DNA of 64,000 nucleotides, taken from the NCBI GenBank assembly GCA_041391365.1, contig JAWKOC010000002.1:577459-641458 (forward strand), given 5' to 3'. The position numbers and the translations under genes are program-made. Source of the DNA: JAGRAX01 sp041391365. GTDB taxonomy: Bacteria; Bdellovibrionota_G; JALEGL01; JAGRMV01. Below are positions 1 through 9,084 of this stretch, piece after piece. Under the pieces are notes generated by a model. The model did not search any database, was not told where the DNA came from, and was given only the letters and a program-made list of their open reading frames with translations. Within the stretch, counting starts at the first letter, position 1; each line of letters starts with the position of its first letter.

Positions 1-464
1 AACATCTGGAAAGAACGATTGAAGCTTGCTCAAGTGGGCTAGCGTTCGATTCCACAACACCTGGGTGGGAGACTCCCACCAAACTTTGAGACATTGACGC
101 GTGTGAAATAATGAATATATATGCGAAAAAAAAATAGCGACCAAGGGCCATTCGAAGGAGGGGAAGAATAGATCCCTTGATCGCCTTTATTCGCCTGTAA
201 CCCCAGTTGAAGATCATACCATTTCTAGGGGGAAATGAGGTTGTGGCACAATCTCCAAAGAAGCTTTCGCTCCCTTTGGTTTTACATCAGCGAAACTTTG
301 TATAAATCGTTTTGACCCCCAAAGTAAAGTTTTTTTTTATGACCCTATGATCTTCTTTTATTATACACAGTGTGACAAAAAATCCAACCGACAATTTTGT
401 GAAAATGCTCGCTGAGAAGCACATTGAATTCAGTATCTTGCATAAAAATGAACAAAAAATGCAT
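1..464. other. left-edge stretch without a recognisable gene
   Basis: I see no convincing coding frame here. A 7-bp inverted repeat with a 3-base loop lies at 64-80 (GGTGGGA / TCCCACC), and a T-loop-like GTTCGATTCC lies just before it, but the surrounding bases do not close into a tRNA or tmRNA acceptor stem. The rest is AT-rich. It may be the trailer of a gene or RNA whose body lies left of the window. Confidence 0.4.
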
Positions 465-488
465 AAATCTCTTTTTTTAAAGAGATTT
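465..488 (-). terminator. likely terminator of fadD
   Basis: A perfect 10-bp inverted repeat (AAATCTCTTT / AAAGAGATTT) with a 4-base loop lies just beyond the fadD stop. Read on the minus strand it is followed within a few bases by a run of six T. The stem is AT-rich, so termination strength is uncertain. Confidence 0.55.
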
Positions 489-495
489 GTATGAG

Positions 496-2322
496 CTACG
501 CGCTCATCTCTTCAAATAGGCTACGAATCTCTTCTTGGTAGTGTTTTCGAATGACTTTGCGTCGGGTTTTGAGTGTTGGAGTGATTTCTCCACGCTCAAG
601 CGAAAACGGTTCTACCAGCAAATGAAAATTTTTGATTTGCTGATACGAGGATAAATTGCGATTGACGCGTTCAATTACCTTTTCAAAAAGTTCTTTGGTT
701 TTTGGGTGGGCCAGCAACTCTTGTTTGTTGGTGGCTGTGATGCCCATTTTGCGAGCTCTTTTTTCCAAAAATTCAAAACTAGGAACGATCAAGACGCCGA
801 TCGTTTTTTGTCCTTCTCCAACCAGGCAGGCCTGTTCGATCATGGCATGAGAGATGAGTTCATTCTCGATGGGTTGAGGTGCGATCTTTTTCCCGCCCGA
901 GGTTACGATGAGTTCTTTGATTCGATCGGTGATTTTCAAATAACCGTCTTCATCGATCACTCCAATGTCCCCTGTACGGAAATAACCATCTTCGGTGAAT
1001 ACGTCTCGTGTGGCTTGCTCATCTTTGTAGTATCCCAACATCACGTTGGGGCCTTTGACCAAGATTTCTCCGTCTTCGGAAATCTTGATGTTTACATGTT
1101 CCAAAGCAGGACCCACGGTTCCAATTTTGTTTTTCTCAGGTCGATTGACGGTGACCACGGGAGAAGTTTCTGTGAGCCCGTAGCCTTCCAAAACGGTAAT
1201 TCCTGCGGCTTTGAAAAATTGTCCTATGCTAGGTGTGAGAGCCGCACCACCACAAATCACATAGCGTAGGCGCTGTCCGAGCGATTGGCGGACTTTGACA
1301 AAAAACATTCGATCAAAAATCATCGAAAGTGTTTTTTCAAAAATGTTTTTTCTCGTCTTGGTCGACAAGGTGATGGAATAGCGAAACAAAAATTGGATGA
1401 ATCGAGATTTTTCTCCTACTTTTTCGCTTACCTTGTTGTAGACCTTTTCCAACACGCGTGGAACACAGACCAACAGCGTTGGCCGCGTTTCCAATAGGTC
1501 GTCAGCCATTTTGGCAATCGACTGTGCAAAATTGATTTTACCCCCAAACAAAATGACCGTGTACAAGCCAGCCATTCGCTCCAGCGCGTGACTCAAGGGC
1601 AAGAAAGATAGTGTGGAATCCAAGACGCCAACATCTACGATGCTTTCGGCTCCCATACAATTGGAAAGAATGTTGTTGTGGGAAAGCATCACGCCCTTGG
1701 GGTTTCCAGTCGTGCCAGAGGTATAGATGATGGTGGCCATATCATCCGAAGAAATGTTTTTTACGCAGTCAAAATAATCGAGGGATGTTGCGGCTGCATT
1801 GGGTTTTTCCAGATCTTTGTAGTAGACGATGCCGCGATCCAAATCAGAAAAAGGATCAAAACTGACCCATTGCAATTCGGATTGGTTCTTTTGCGCGCGA
1901 ATCTCACGGATTCGCTCGATGCGAGAAACATCAGAAGCAAAGACCAGCACCGCATCCGAATGATCGATGATGAAATTGGCTTGAGTAGAGGTGTTGGTGG
2001 GATAGATGGGGACCGAGATGGCTCCTAGACTTACGATGGCCAAGTCAGCCACAACCCATTCGTAGCGGTTTTCACTCAAAATACAGACCTTGTCTCCTGG
2101 GCGAACTCCCTTGGACAACAAATGTCGGGTCACATTTTCTACCAGGCGGGCAAACGCACTCCAGGTGATTTTTTCCCACTGGCCATTGGCTTTGTAGGTG
2201 AGTGCAATTTTGTCTCCCGAGCGAAACGCACGATAGAGAAGCAAATTGGCAAGGGTGCTGACTTTGCGTTTGGCCTGAATGTTTTTTACGGTATCGATGG
2301 TTCCCCCATGGACGTGTGGCAT
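496..2322 (-). CDS. fadD: long-chain fatty acid--CoA ligase (AMP-forming)
   Basis: This ligase activates fatty acids to acyl-CoA through an acyl-adenylate. The ANL-family P-loop TSGTTGNPKG is at about residues 201-210, GYGLTETSP follows mid-protein, and the C-terminal region has the hinge YFRTGDIG and the catalytic-lysine stretch KELIVTSGGKK. Length (about 608 aa) matches the FACL/FadD group that resembles eukaryotic long-chain synthetases. I chose the ATG at 2322; a TTG 45 bases upstream (2367) is also open, and neither has a clear Shine-Dalgarno. The gene is transcribed divergently from prfA and ends in the hairpin at 465-488. Substrate chain length cannot be read from sequence. Confidence 0.9.
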   Translation of the reverse strand: MPHVHGGTIDTVKNIQAKRKVSTLANLLLYRAFRSGDKIALTYKANGQWEKITWSAFARLVENVTRHLLSKGVRPGDKVCILSENRYEWVVADLAIVSLGAISVPIYPTNTSTQANFIIDHSDAVLVFASDVSRIERIREIRAQKNQSELQWVSFDPFSDLDRGIVYYKDLEKPNAAATSLDYFDCVKNISSDDMATIIYTSGTTGNPKGVMLSHNNILSNCMGAESIVDVGVLDSTLSFLPLSHALERMAGLYTVILFGGKINFAQSIAKMADDLLETRPTLLVCVPRVLEKVYNKVSEKVGEKSRFIQFLFRYSITLSTKTRKNIFEKTLSMIFDRMFFVKVRQSLGQRLRYVICGGAALTPSIGQFFKAAGITVLEGYGLTETSPVVTVNRPEKNKIGTVGPALEHVNIKISEDGEILVKGPNVMLGYYKDEQATRDVFTEDGYFRTGDIGVIDEDGYLKITDRIKELIVTSGGKKIAPQPIENELISHAMIEQACLVGEGQKTIGVLIVPSFEFLEKRARKMGITATNKQELLAHPKTKELFEKVIERVNRNLSSYQQIKNFHLLVEPFSLERGEITPTLKTRRKVIRKHYQEEIRSLFEEMSA

Positions 2323-2456
2323 TGGTGTCAACAACGCTTGGCTTTCTTGTGAATTTCTAGCTAACAAAATTGGCCTATGCTAATAATGCATCTTTCTCAT
2401 TTTGTGAAGTAATCTACAAGATCTCGCAAAGCCTGTTTAGACAAGGGGTAGCTGTT

Positions 2457-3527
2457 TTGTTCTCTCGATTGGAAGAAGTTGAAAAAAAGTTTGATGGTTT
2501 GGCCGAAAAAATGGCTCAGCCAGAGGTTCTTGCACAGAAAGACCTGCTAAATAAAATATCCAAAGAATACGCAGACTTACGGCCTGTGGTCGAGGCTTAT
2601 CGAGTGTACAAAAAGGTGTGCACAGAGCTGGAAGACAACTACCAGCTTTCCAAAGAGTCCGACGAGGAAATGCGGGATTTGGCCTATGCCGAAATCGAAA
2701 TCTTGGAACCTCGAAAAGAGCAATTGGAGCATGAGCTTCAACTCCTTTTGTTGCCCAAGGATCCGCTGGATGAAAAGAACGTTCGTCTCGAAATTCGTGC
2801 GGGAACGGGCGGAGAAGAGGCTGGCCTTTTTGCTGCAAATCTCTTGCGCATGTATCTCCGATACGCGGAAACCCAGAGGTGGGTCGTGGAAATTCTTTCC
2901 AAAAGTGAAACCGGCATCGGCGGACTCAAAGAGGTGATCGTCATGCTAGAGGGACAGAGTGTCTACAGTCAGCTCAAGTTTGAAGGTGGGGTACATCGGG
3001 TGCAGCGTGTGCCCGCCACAGAGACCAGCGGTCGGATTCACACCTCGGCCGTGACGGTGGTGGTGATGCCTGAGGCTGATGAAGTCGACGTCAAAATTGA
3101 TGACAAGGATTTGCAGATCGATGTGATGAGAGCCGGTGGGCCTGGGGGACAGAGTGTGAACACCACTGACTCCGCGGTTCGAATCACGCACATTCCCTCG
3201 GGGCTTGTGGTGGTTTGCCAGGATGAAAAATCCCAACACAAAAACAAAGCCAAGGCTTTGAAGGTGCTGCGTGCTAGGCTTTTGGAAATTGAACAACAAA
3301 AGCAAAATGCAGAAATTTCGTCCAAACGAAAATCCATGGTGGGATCAGGAGATCGAAGCGAACGGATTCGAACCTACAATTATCCTCAGAGCCGGGTCAC
3401 GGACCATCGGATCAATTTGACCTTGCACAAGCTCGATCAAATCATGGAAGGTGATTTGGAAGAAGTCATTGTAGCGCTGAGAACACACCATCAAACCGAA
3501 CTGCTCAAAGGTGAAACTTCAGTCTAA
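2457..3527 (+). CDS. prfA: peptide chain release factor 1
   Basis: RF1 recognises UAA and UAG stop codons and triggers peptidyl-tRNA hydrolysis on the ribosome. The catalytic GGQ is at residues 230-232 inside GGPGGQSVNTTDSAVR, and the codon-reading PAT tripeptide lies about 45 residues earlier in RVPATETSGRIHTS; PxT marks RF1, whereas RF2 carries SPF. I placed the start at a TTG (2457) preceded by AAGGGG at good spacing. This gives 356 aa, the normal RF1 length. An ATG at 2370 would add 29 residues with no counterpart in the family. The 3' end overlaps prmC, whose product methylates the GGQ glutamine of this protein. Confidence 0.95.
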   Translation: MFSRLEEVEKKFDGLAEKMAQPEVLAQKDLLNKISKEYADLRPVVEAYRVYKKVCTELEDNYQLSKESDEEMRDLAYAEIEILEPRKEQLEHELQLLLLPKDPLDEKNVRLEIRAGTGGEEAGLFAANLLRMYLRYAETQRWVVEILSKSETGIGGLKEVIVMLEGQSVYSQLKFEGGVHRVQRVPATETSGRIHTSAVTVVVMPEADEVDVKIDDKDLQIDVMRAGGPGGQSVNTTDSAVRITHIPSGLVVVCQDEKSQHKNKAKALKVLRARLLEIEQQKQNAEISSKRKSMVGSGDRSERIRTYNYPQSRVTDHRINLTLHKLDQIMEGDLEEVIVALRTHHQTELLKGETSV

Positions 3528-4371
3528 CCATGTTGCTGAGTGCATTCGGCAGGCCAGTCTTGCATTGACCGAGCATCATGTCGAGGCCCCCTTGCGTGCG
3601 GCCACACTCATCATGTGCCATGTGCTTGGAATCACCCAGGTTCAATTGCTTGCCGGTCGAGATGCTGACTCGTTGACCGAACAGGCGTTGCAAAAATATC
3701 AAAAACTGATTGAGCGTAGAAAAAACCATGAGCCTTTGGCCTACATTTTGGGGACCAAAGAGTTTTATGGGTTAGACTTTGAGGTATCCAACCATGTGCT
3801 GATTCCCCGGCCCGAGACGGAGCTGCTGGTAGACTGGGTGCTTGAGACCTTTGGTCCGGATCAATCGTTTCGCTTGTGCGATGTTGGATGCGGAAGTGGT
3901 GCTATTGTTGTGTCTGTGGCCAAGCATCGGAGCAAGGCCTTGTGTTTGGCCATCGATCGATCGGAAAAGGCTTTGGAAGTGACGATGCACAATGCCCAGC
4001 GTTTGGGAGTGCAGATCGAGGGGATGCAATCGAATTTGCTTGAGGGAGTTTCAAGGGTTTTTGAAGTCGTGGTTTCCAATCTTCCGTATGTTCCCACGTC
4101 TGATCTTTCCACGTTGGCCCCAGAGCTTGCCCATGAGCCCGTCATGGCGCTTGATGGTGGGGAAGATGGCCTCAATCTCATTCGACCCTTGATCGCGCAG
4201 CTTGAACCTCGCCTGACTCAGGAGGGCTGGGTTTTTTTGGAATACGGGCAGGGCCAAACCGGTGCCATTGGCAAGTGTTTGAAAGAGCATGGTTTTGACA
4301 CGGTGGAGGTTCGAAAAGATGCGGCCGGTATTGAGCGAGTCATTCGCGCAAAGAGGACATCAGTGGTATAA
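3511..4371 (+). CDS. prmC: peptide chain release factor N5-glutamine methyltransferase
   Basis: PrmC methylates the glutamine of the GGQ motif in RF1 and RF2 using S-adenosylmethionine. The N-terminal helical domain is followed by the substrate-facing IPRPETELLV (about 98-107), the SAM-binding DVGCGSG (124-130), and an active-site tetrapeptide at 190-193. That tetrapeptide reads NLPY, whereas the usual PrmC motif is NPPY. The GTG start overlaps the prfA end by 17 bases, which suggests translational coupling with its substrate gene. Length 286 aa is normal. Identity is secure from context and motifs despite the NLPY variant. Confidence 0.93.
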   Translation: MKLQSNHVAECIRQASLALTEHHVEAPLRAATLIMCHVLGITQVQLLAGRDADSLTEQALQKYQKLIERRKNHEPLAYILGTKEFYGLDFEVSNHVLIPRPETELLVDWVLETFGPDQSFRLCDVGCGSGAIVVSVAKHRSKALCLAIDRSEKALEVTMHNAQRLGVQIEGMQSNLLEGVSRVFEVVVSNLPYVPTSDLSTLAPELAHEPVMALDGGEDGLNLIRPLIAQLEPRLTQEGWVFLEYGQGQTGAIGKCLKEHGFDTVEVRKDAAGIERVIRAKRTSVV

Positions 4372-4395
4372 GGACAGACAACAGGAGCACAATTC

Positions 4396-5646
4396 ATGGA
4401 CGAAATTCACATCGAAGGCGGAAAAGTTCTTCAAGGCAGCGTAGCAATCAGCGGATCCAAAAATGCGGCACTTCCTTTGCTCGCACTGTGCGCCGCCGTG
4501 GATGGTGTTTGTACGATTTCGAACGTGCCTCTGCTCAAAGACGTAGATCACATGTTGGAGATTTTGCGTTTGATGGGAGCCACGGTTACCCGAGAAAAAA
4601 GTACAGTGATGGTGGATGCAAGATCCTTGAATCAGACCGAAGCACCCTATGACTACGTTCGAAAGATGAGAGCTTCGGTGGTCATGTTGGGCCCCCTGTT
4701 GGCAAGGTATCGCAAGGCTCAAGTGTCGCTTCCCGGTGGATGTGCGATTGGAGTGCGTCCCATTGACTTGCATCTCAAAGCGTTTCAAGCCATGGGTGCC
4801 ACCGTCAAGATACAAAATGGTGACGTGCAAGCAACGCTGGAAAACAGCAAAGAAGGAGAATTTTTCTTCGACCGGGTTACGGTCACAGGAACCATCAATG
4901 CATTGATTTTGGCTGCGAGTCTTCCTCATCCGTTTGTCCTCGACAACTGCGCGACCGAGCCGGAAGTTCAATCAGTAGCCTTGGCCTTGGTCAGCATGGG
5001 CGCTACCATCCAGGGCATCGGAACCTCGCGATTGGAAGTCAAGGGATGCAAAGCTTTTGCCCCTTTGCAATGGGAAAACATCCCCGATCGGATTGAAGCC
5101 GGCACCTATCTTTGTGCGGCTCTGATGACAGGTGGTCACGTGGAAGTCACCCACGTCAATCCACAACACTGCAAAAACATTCTTTCCAAACTCTCTGAAT
5201 TGGGGGCTTTGATCGAAGTGTCTGAAACCAGCATTGCTGTGAAGAGTCCGTCTGCCATTGCTCCTGTTGATGTGCGCACAGCACCCTATCCAGGGTTTCC
5301 GACCGATATGCAAGCGCAGGTGATGGCGGTGCTCTGCCTCGCCAAGGGCAAGAGCGTTGTCACGGAAACCATTTTTGAAAATCGCTTCATGCATGTACCT
5401 GAACTCAATCGGATGGGCGCCTCGATTGCGATCAAGGGAGCTACCGCAACCGTGGATGGTGTTTCAGAGTTGAAAGCTGCGCCCGTGATGGCGACTGATC
5501 TGCGCGCCAGTGCGTGCTTGGTGCTTGCGGGGCTTGCGGCCAAAGGCACCACCAAGGTTCTTCGCGTGTATCATTTGGACCGTGGGTATGAACATCTTAC
5601 ACAAAAATTTCAATCTCTCGGGGCCAATATCAAAAGGGCGGGATAA
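4396..5646 (+). CDS. murA: UDP-N-acetylglucosamine 1-carboxyvinyltransferase
   Basis: MurA catalyses the first committed step of peptidoglycan synthesis, transferring enolpyruvate from PEP to UDP-GlcNAc in the cytoplasm. Lys22 in SGSKNAALPL matches the substrate-binding lysine of the family. The mobile loop LPGGCAIGVRPIDLH carries the catalytic cysteine (Cys116), the residue alkylated by fosfomycin in sensitive enzymes. The C-terminal RGYEHLTQKFQSLGA is typical. Length 416 aa is normal. It lies 24 bases after prmC and abuts accD, so prfA-prmC-murA-accD probably form one operon. An AGGAG precedes the ATG. Confidence 0.96.
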   Translation: MDEIHIEGGKVLQGSVAISGSKNAALPLLALCAAVDGVCTISNVPLLKDVDHMLEILRLMGATVTREKSTVMVDARSLNQTEAPYDYVRKMRASVVMLGPLLARYRKAQVSLPGGCAIGVRPIDLHLKAFQAMGATVKIQNGDVQATLENSKEGEFFFDRVTVTGTINALILAASLPHPFVLDNCATEPEVQSVALALVSMGATIQGIGTSRLEVKGCKAFAPLQWENIPDRIEAGTYLCAALMTGGHVEVTHVNPQHCKNILSKLSELGALIEVSETSIAVKSPSAIAPVDVRTAPYPGFPTDMQAQVMAVLCLAKGKSVVTETIFENRFMHVPELNRMGASIAIKGATATVDGVSELKAAPVMATDLRASACLVLAGLAAKGTTKVLRVYHLDRGYEHLTQKFQSLGANIKRAG

Positions 5647-6504
5647 ATGTCTTGGTTTGATAAGCTAAAAGCACCGAAATTCAAAAAGGATCAAAAAAAC
5701 AATTTTCCTGAAGGTCTGTGGACCAAATGTGTGGGCTGTTCAGAAATCATTTTTCATGATGACTTGGTCAAAAATCATATGGTGTGCACAGCGTGCAATT
5801 TTCACATGAAAATTTCTGCGCGAAAGCGTTTGGATATTTTGTTGGAGTCCGGCCAGTTTGTGGAGAAGGATGCAAACATGCGATCGCTCGACCCCCTTGA
5901 ATTCAAGGACATCAAAAAATACAAAGATCGTATCAAGGCCATGGAAAAAACAGGCAAAGAAAAAGAAGCCTTCATCTATGGCATTGGCAAATGCAAAGAC
6001 ATGGATTTGGTGGTCGGAAGTTTTGTCTTCGACTACATGGGAGGTAGCATGGGCTCGGTCGTGGGAGAAAAACTTACACGCAGTTTTGAATTGGCCCTTC
6101 AAGAAAAACTTCCCTGTCTTTTGATCACCGCCAGTGGTGGAGCAAGAATGCAAGAGGGCATTCTCTCCCTCATGCAGATGGCCAAGGCCACAGCTGCGCT
6201 CTCCAAACTCAAGGAAGAGGGTCTTCCCTTCATCGTGCTGCTGACCGATCCAACCACAGGAGGCGTGGCCGCTTCGATTGCGATGCTGGGAGACGTGCTG
6301 TTGGCTGAACCCAACGCCTTGATCGGATTTGCAGGGCCTCGCGTGATCGAGCAAACCATCAAACAGACGTTGCCTGAGGGATTTCAACGCTCGGAGTTTT
6401 TGCTTGAACACGGGATTGTGGACCGAATCGTGCCCAGGTCCCAACTGCGCAATACTGTTTACGATCTGTTCGCAGCGTTTTTAAGTGCCCGAAATCAAAG
6501 CTAA
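5647..6504 (+). CDS. accD: acetyl-CoA carboxylase carboxyltransferase subunit beta
   Basis: AccD is the beta subunit of the carboxyltransferase that moves CO2 from carboxybiotin to acetyl-CoA, making malonyl-CoA for fatty acid synthesis. The N-terminal four-cysteine zinc finger is intact (Cys28, 31, 47, 50). The crotonase-like core shows ASGGARMQEG and the glycine-rich DPTTGGVAAS. Length 285 aa is typical. The ATG begins on the base after the murA stop, so the two are very likely co-transcribed. No accA lies in the window. Confidence 0.96.
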   Translation: MSWFDKLKAPKFKKDQKNNFPEGLWTKCVGCSEIIFHDDLVKNHMVCTACNFHMKISARKRLDILLESGQFVEKDANMRSLDPLEFKDIKKYKDRIKAMEKTGKEKEAFIYGIGKCKDMDLVVGSFVFDYMGGSMGSVVGEKLTRSFELALQEKLPCLLITASGGARMQEGILSLMQMAKATAALSKLKEEGLPFIVLLTDPTTGGVAASIAMLGDVLLAEPNALIGFAGPRVIEQTIKQTLPEGFQRSEFLLEHGIVDRIVPRSQLRNTVYDLFAAFLSARNQS

Positions 6505-6562
6505 AATAGAATTAACCTGACGATCTCGTTGACGATTTTGTTCAGGTGACTATATAGGAGGT

Positions 6563-6916
6563 ATGGACAAGGTCAAATTCGATCAGGACGTGCTTCTGGG
6601 AATTGAGGAAACCCTTAGAGAGATTTCCAAATTCCATTTCATTTTGGAAGAAGGACAAAAAGGGCTTCACATTTTGTTTTCTCCGGAAATGATTCGGGAA
6701 ACCTTTTCTTCGGAAAACACGGATTTGTCCGACCTCTTCCATGACAACTTGGAAGAAATCAATCAAGCCATCAATGAGAGTTTCAACTTTGATACCATTG
6801 AAGAAAAGCGTGACTACTTTGCATCTCTGACCAAAGACCTTCAAAAAGCTTTGGTCTACGGGTATTTTCAGTTGATTGAGGGACAGCAAACTCCTTCTGA
6901 GCGCACTTTTCATTGA
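6563..6916 (+). CDS. small conserved-looking acidic protein, function unknown
   Basis: This encodes 117 aa, rich in Glu, Asp, Phe and Leu, with no signal peptide or membrane segment; it is probably a soluble helical protein. I do not recognise a family. The stop overlaps the TTG start of the next gene (TTGA, four bases), so the pair is probably translationally coupled. Oddity: a perfect AGGAGG (6556-6561) sits only one base before the ATG, too close for normal initiation, and no other start codon is open in frame before the upstream stop. The next in-frame option, a GTG at 6590, is then too far away. Confidence 0.65.
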   Translation: MDKVKFDQDVLLGIEETLREISKFHFILEEGQKGLHILFSPEMIRETFSSENTDLSDLFHDNLEEINQAINESFNFDTIEEKRDYFASLTKDLQKALVYGYFQLIEGQQTPSERTFH

Positions 6917-7392
6917 TCCACATTCCTCAAAAAATCATTTCTGGGGGTCAGACAGGTGTGGACCGTGCGGCGCTCGATGCGGCATTGGATCTGGGTTTGG
7001 CGCACGGAGGATGGTGTCCACAGGGTCGAAAAAGCGAAGACGGTCCCATTGATGGGCGCTACCAATTGCAGGAAACTCCGAGTGAGAACTACGCCCAGCG
7101 CACGCGATGGAACATTCGTGATTCGGATGCCACGTGGATTTTTCATCAAGGTCTCCCTCTGGAAGGTGGAACTCTTTTGACCGCCGAGTTGGCCAAGCAG
7201 ATGAACAAACCTCTGTTGTGCGTGGACATCGATGTGGGAGTCCAATCCTATGAACAAATGAAACGGTTTTTGATGGATCAAAAAATTGAGGTGCTTAATG
7301 TGGCTGGCCCTCGATCCTCAAAAGCCCCAGAGATGCATCAAAAACTGCGAAAATTCCTGACAGAGTTTTTTCAGATGTTAATTGACACATGA
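6913..7392 (+). CDS. putative molybdenum-carrier / YpsA-like SLOG-superfamily protein
   Basis: The 159-aa protein opens with ISGGQTGVDRAALDAAL followed by WCPQGRKSEDG and later EGGTLLTAELAK. This is the Rossmann-like signature of the proteins annotated putative molybdenum carrier (YpsA-like), part of the LOG/SLOG nucleotide-binding superfamily. The glycine-rich GGQTGVD loop would bind a nucleotide or similar ligand. The biochemical role of this family is not settled, and binding of molybdenum here is only a label carried from annotation. It starts at a TTG that overlaps the stop of the preceding small gene, suggesting a two-gene unit. Confidence 0.75.
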   Translation: MIHIPQKIISGGQTGVDRAALDAALDLGLAHGGWCPQGRKSEDGPIDGRYQLQETPSENYAQRTRWNIRDSDATWIFHQGLPLEGGTLLTAELAKQMNKPLLCVDIDVGVQSYEQMKRFLMDQKIEVLNVAGPRSSKAPEMHQKLRKFLTEFFQMLIDT

Positions 7393-7595
7393 TGTTATTT
7401 TGAATATAGTCCAAAGCAAGTCGGGGGACTAGCAGGCTTGTGTAAGTCTTGAGTGAGAAAAACATGTTGGGGAAGACATGACATACACTTGAGGCACATG
7501 AGATCCGCAAACAAGGGGTAGCAAGCTGTAGGAGAGCATGGAAGATTGCATCGGAGTCCGGAGAAACTCCGGTGGTCTTCACCATCAACACACAC

Positions 7596-9074
7596 ATGAT
7601 CCATTCATCTCGAATTTTTCTCATCGTGTGGATTGTGCTGTTTTCCCATCAGGCCCATGCCTTTGGTCATCTAAAAAACATTGAAGTCAAATACTCTCTG
7701 ATCGAGAGTTTGGTCCAAAAGCATCGCATTCTCTATTGCATCCAAGACCAAGATGTAAACAAAGACTTTGTGAAAAAATCTCTGGATCAATACATTCAAG
7801 CCATTGAACAGGACGTGCATGTCTGGGAAAACTCTACCAGCAAAACTTTGGTGAGGATGAAAGATGTGAACATCGAAATCAAAGAAGATTGTGATTCTGA
7901 AGATACCCACGTGTTGAACATCGAAACCTTTGATGATGGACAGTGGGCGCAGCAAATCAAAAAGTTGTTTGGTGCCAAGCAATCTACCTCTCATTATGTT
8001 CATGGCAGGACTACGTGGTTTGTGGATGGTAGGCCGACGGTTCGGATTTTGGTGAACCATGAAGACCAAATGGCCAGTCAAAACAATTTTATCAGTACGT
8101 ATTTGCACGAGATCGGTCATGCCTTTGGACTCTGCGATCAATATACTCCTGATCCCGAACATGAAATTCAGGGATACCGAAACTGTGATCCCAACGCCAT
8201 GACTCGCCATCGCTTCGAATTGTCTGTCATGAATGAAGGGGGTTCCTTGCACGCCGATGACATCGAGGGGCTCATCGCTCTGTTTGATCGATACAACCGC
8301 TACAAAAGAACAGGCCGGCACACAACGATATTTGAGGATTCTACCGATCTAGAGTTTTCACGACTCACACGAGAATATGTCAACGGTATTTTGGTGGGTC
8401 CCTATGATCTCATTTTCAAAAACTCTGCGAGGACCCACACCATGCACTATGCTCAAGTCTTGTCCAAAGAGAGTTCGCAAAAGCTGGGCCTAAAATTTGA
8501 TAAGACCAGCATCAATTTTGTGTTTTTTCCAAAATATCGAGATCGTGCCTCTATTGAAAAAAATCTGGTCAAAGCTTCTTTCAACCCATTTGGAAAAATC
8601 GGGGACAAGATTGAATTGACCATCGATCGCACTTCCAACCGGTTGATTTCCATGAGCGGTCAATTTACCGTCGACGCCTTTCATGCCAAAGGAAACATGA
8701 GCAATTTGAATTGGCTACCTTCCAAAAACATTCGATGGATATGGTCTGATTTTGCCTACGATCTTTCCGCCTATGTCCATGATGAAAATCGGGACATTGT
8801 GGATCCAAAACCGGAGAATCAATACCAAAACCATTTTTCGATCCACTACGAATCTGGAAAAGTTTGGGTGAAATACACTGGATCCACGCGAGATCAGAAA
8901 AGCATTTCTCCCGATCCCAACATGATGACTCAGTTTGGGGAGTGGAAAGCCATGGATGATTTGCAAGGTTTGGCCAACATTGGTTGCTCGGAACCTTGGT
9001 TGGGAAAAGATGTCCTTTGCTTTTTGCCCTTTCGATCGGTGGATACCGAGGCCTTACGAGCTTCGCAGCCCTAG
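7596..9074 (+). CDS. exported zinc metalloprotease (metzincin-like)
   Basis: A likely secreted or periplasmic protease. Residues 1-22 form a signal peptide with hydrophobic core FLIVWIVLF ending near HAF. The zinc site is HEIGHAFGLCD at 171-181: HExxH plus glycine and a third ligand, here Asp, in the HExxHxxGxxD form. A cysteine next to the site (CDQYT) and others nearby could form disulfides. The C-terminal 300 residues match nothing I know. I chose the ATG at 7596 because it starts directly at the signal peptide; an upstream GTG (7572) would add eight residues. Secreted proteases suit a predatory or biopolymer-degrading life, but that is inference. Confidence 0.8.
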   Translation: MIHSSRIFLIVWIVLFSHQAHAFGHLKNIEVKYSLIESLVQKHRILYCIQDQDVNKDFVKKSLDQYIQAIEQDVHVWENSTSKTLVRMKDVNIEIKEDCDSEDTHVLNIETFDDGQWAQQIKKLFGAKQSTSHYVHGRTTWFVDGRPTVRILVNHEDQMASQNNFISTYLHEIGHAFGLCDQYTPDPEHEIQGYRNCDPNAMTRHRFELSVMNEGGSLHADDIEGLIALFDRYNRYKRTGRHTTIFEDSTDLEFSRLTREYVNGILVGPYDLIFKNSARTHTMHYAQVLSKESSQKLGLKFDKTSINFVFFPKYRDRASIEKNLVKASFNPFGKIGDKIELTIDRTSNRLISMSGQFTVDAFHAKGNMSNLNWLPSKNIRWIWSDFAYDLSAYVHDENRDIVDPKPENQYQNHFSIHYESGKVWVKYTGSTRDQKSISPDPNMMTQFGEWKAMDDLQGLANIGCSEPWLGKDVLCFLPFRSVDTEALRASQP

Positions 9075-9084
9075 TTCATGACAA

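Noticed and set aside
45..81. Possible 3' end of a tRNA or tmRNA (GTTCGATTCC followed by a stem and CCA-like bases).
   Set aside because: The T-loop-like bases and the later hairpin do not combine into a T arm plus acceptor stem, and the 5' half is outside the window.
2370..2456. Upstream ATG start for prfA giving a 29-residue extension.
   Set aside because: The extension has no family counterpart; the TTG at 2457 has AAGGGG upstream and gives the standard length.
5740..6444. Long open frame antisense to accD.
   Set aside because: A shadow of accD codon use; accD itself is unmistakable and the antisense product has no domain.
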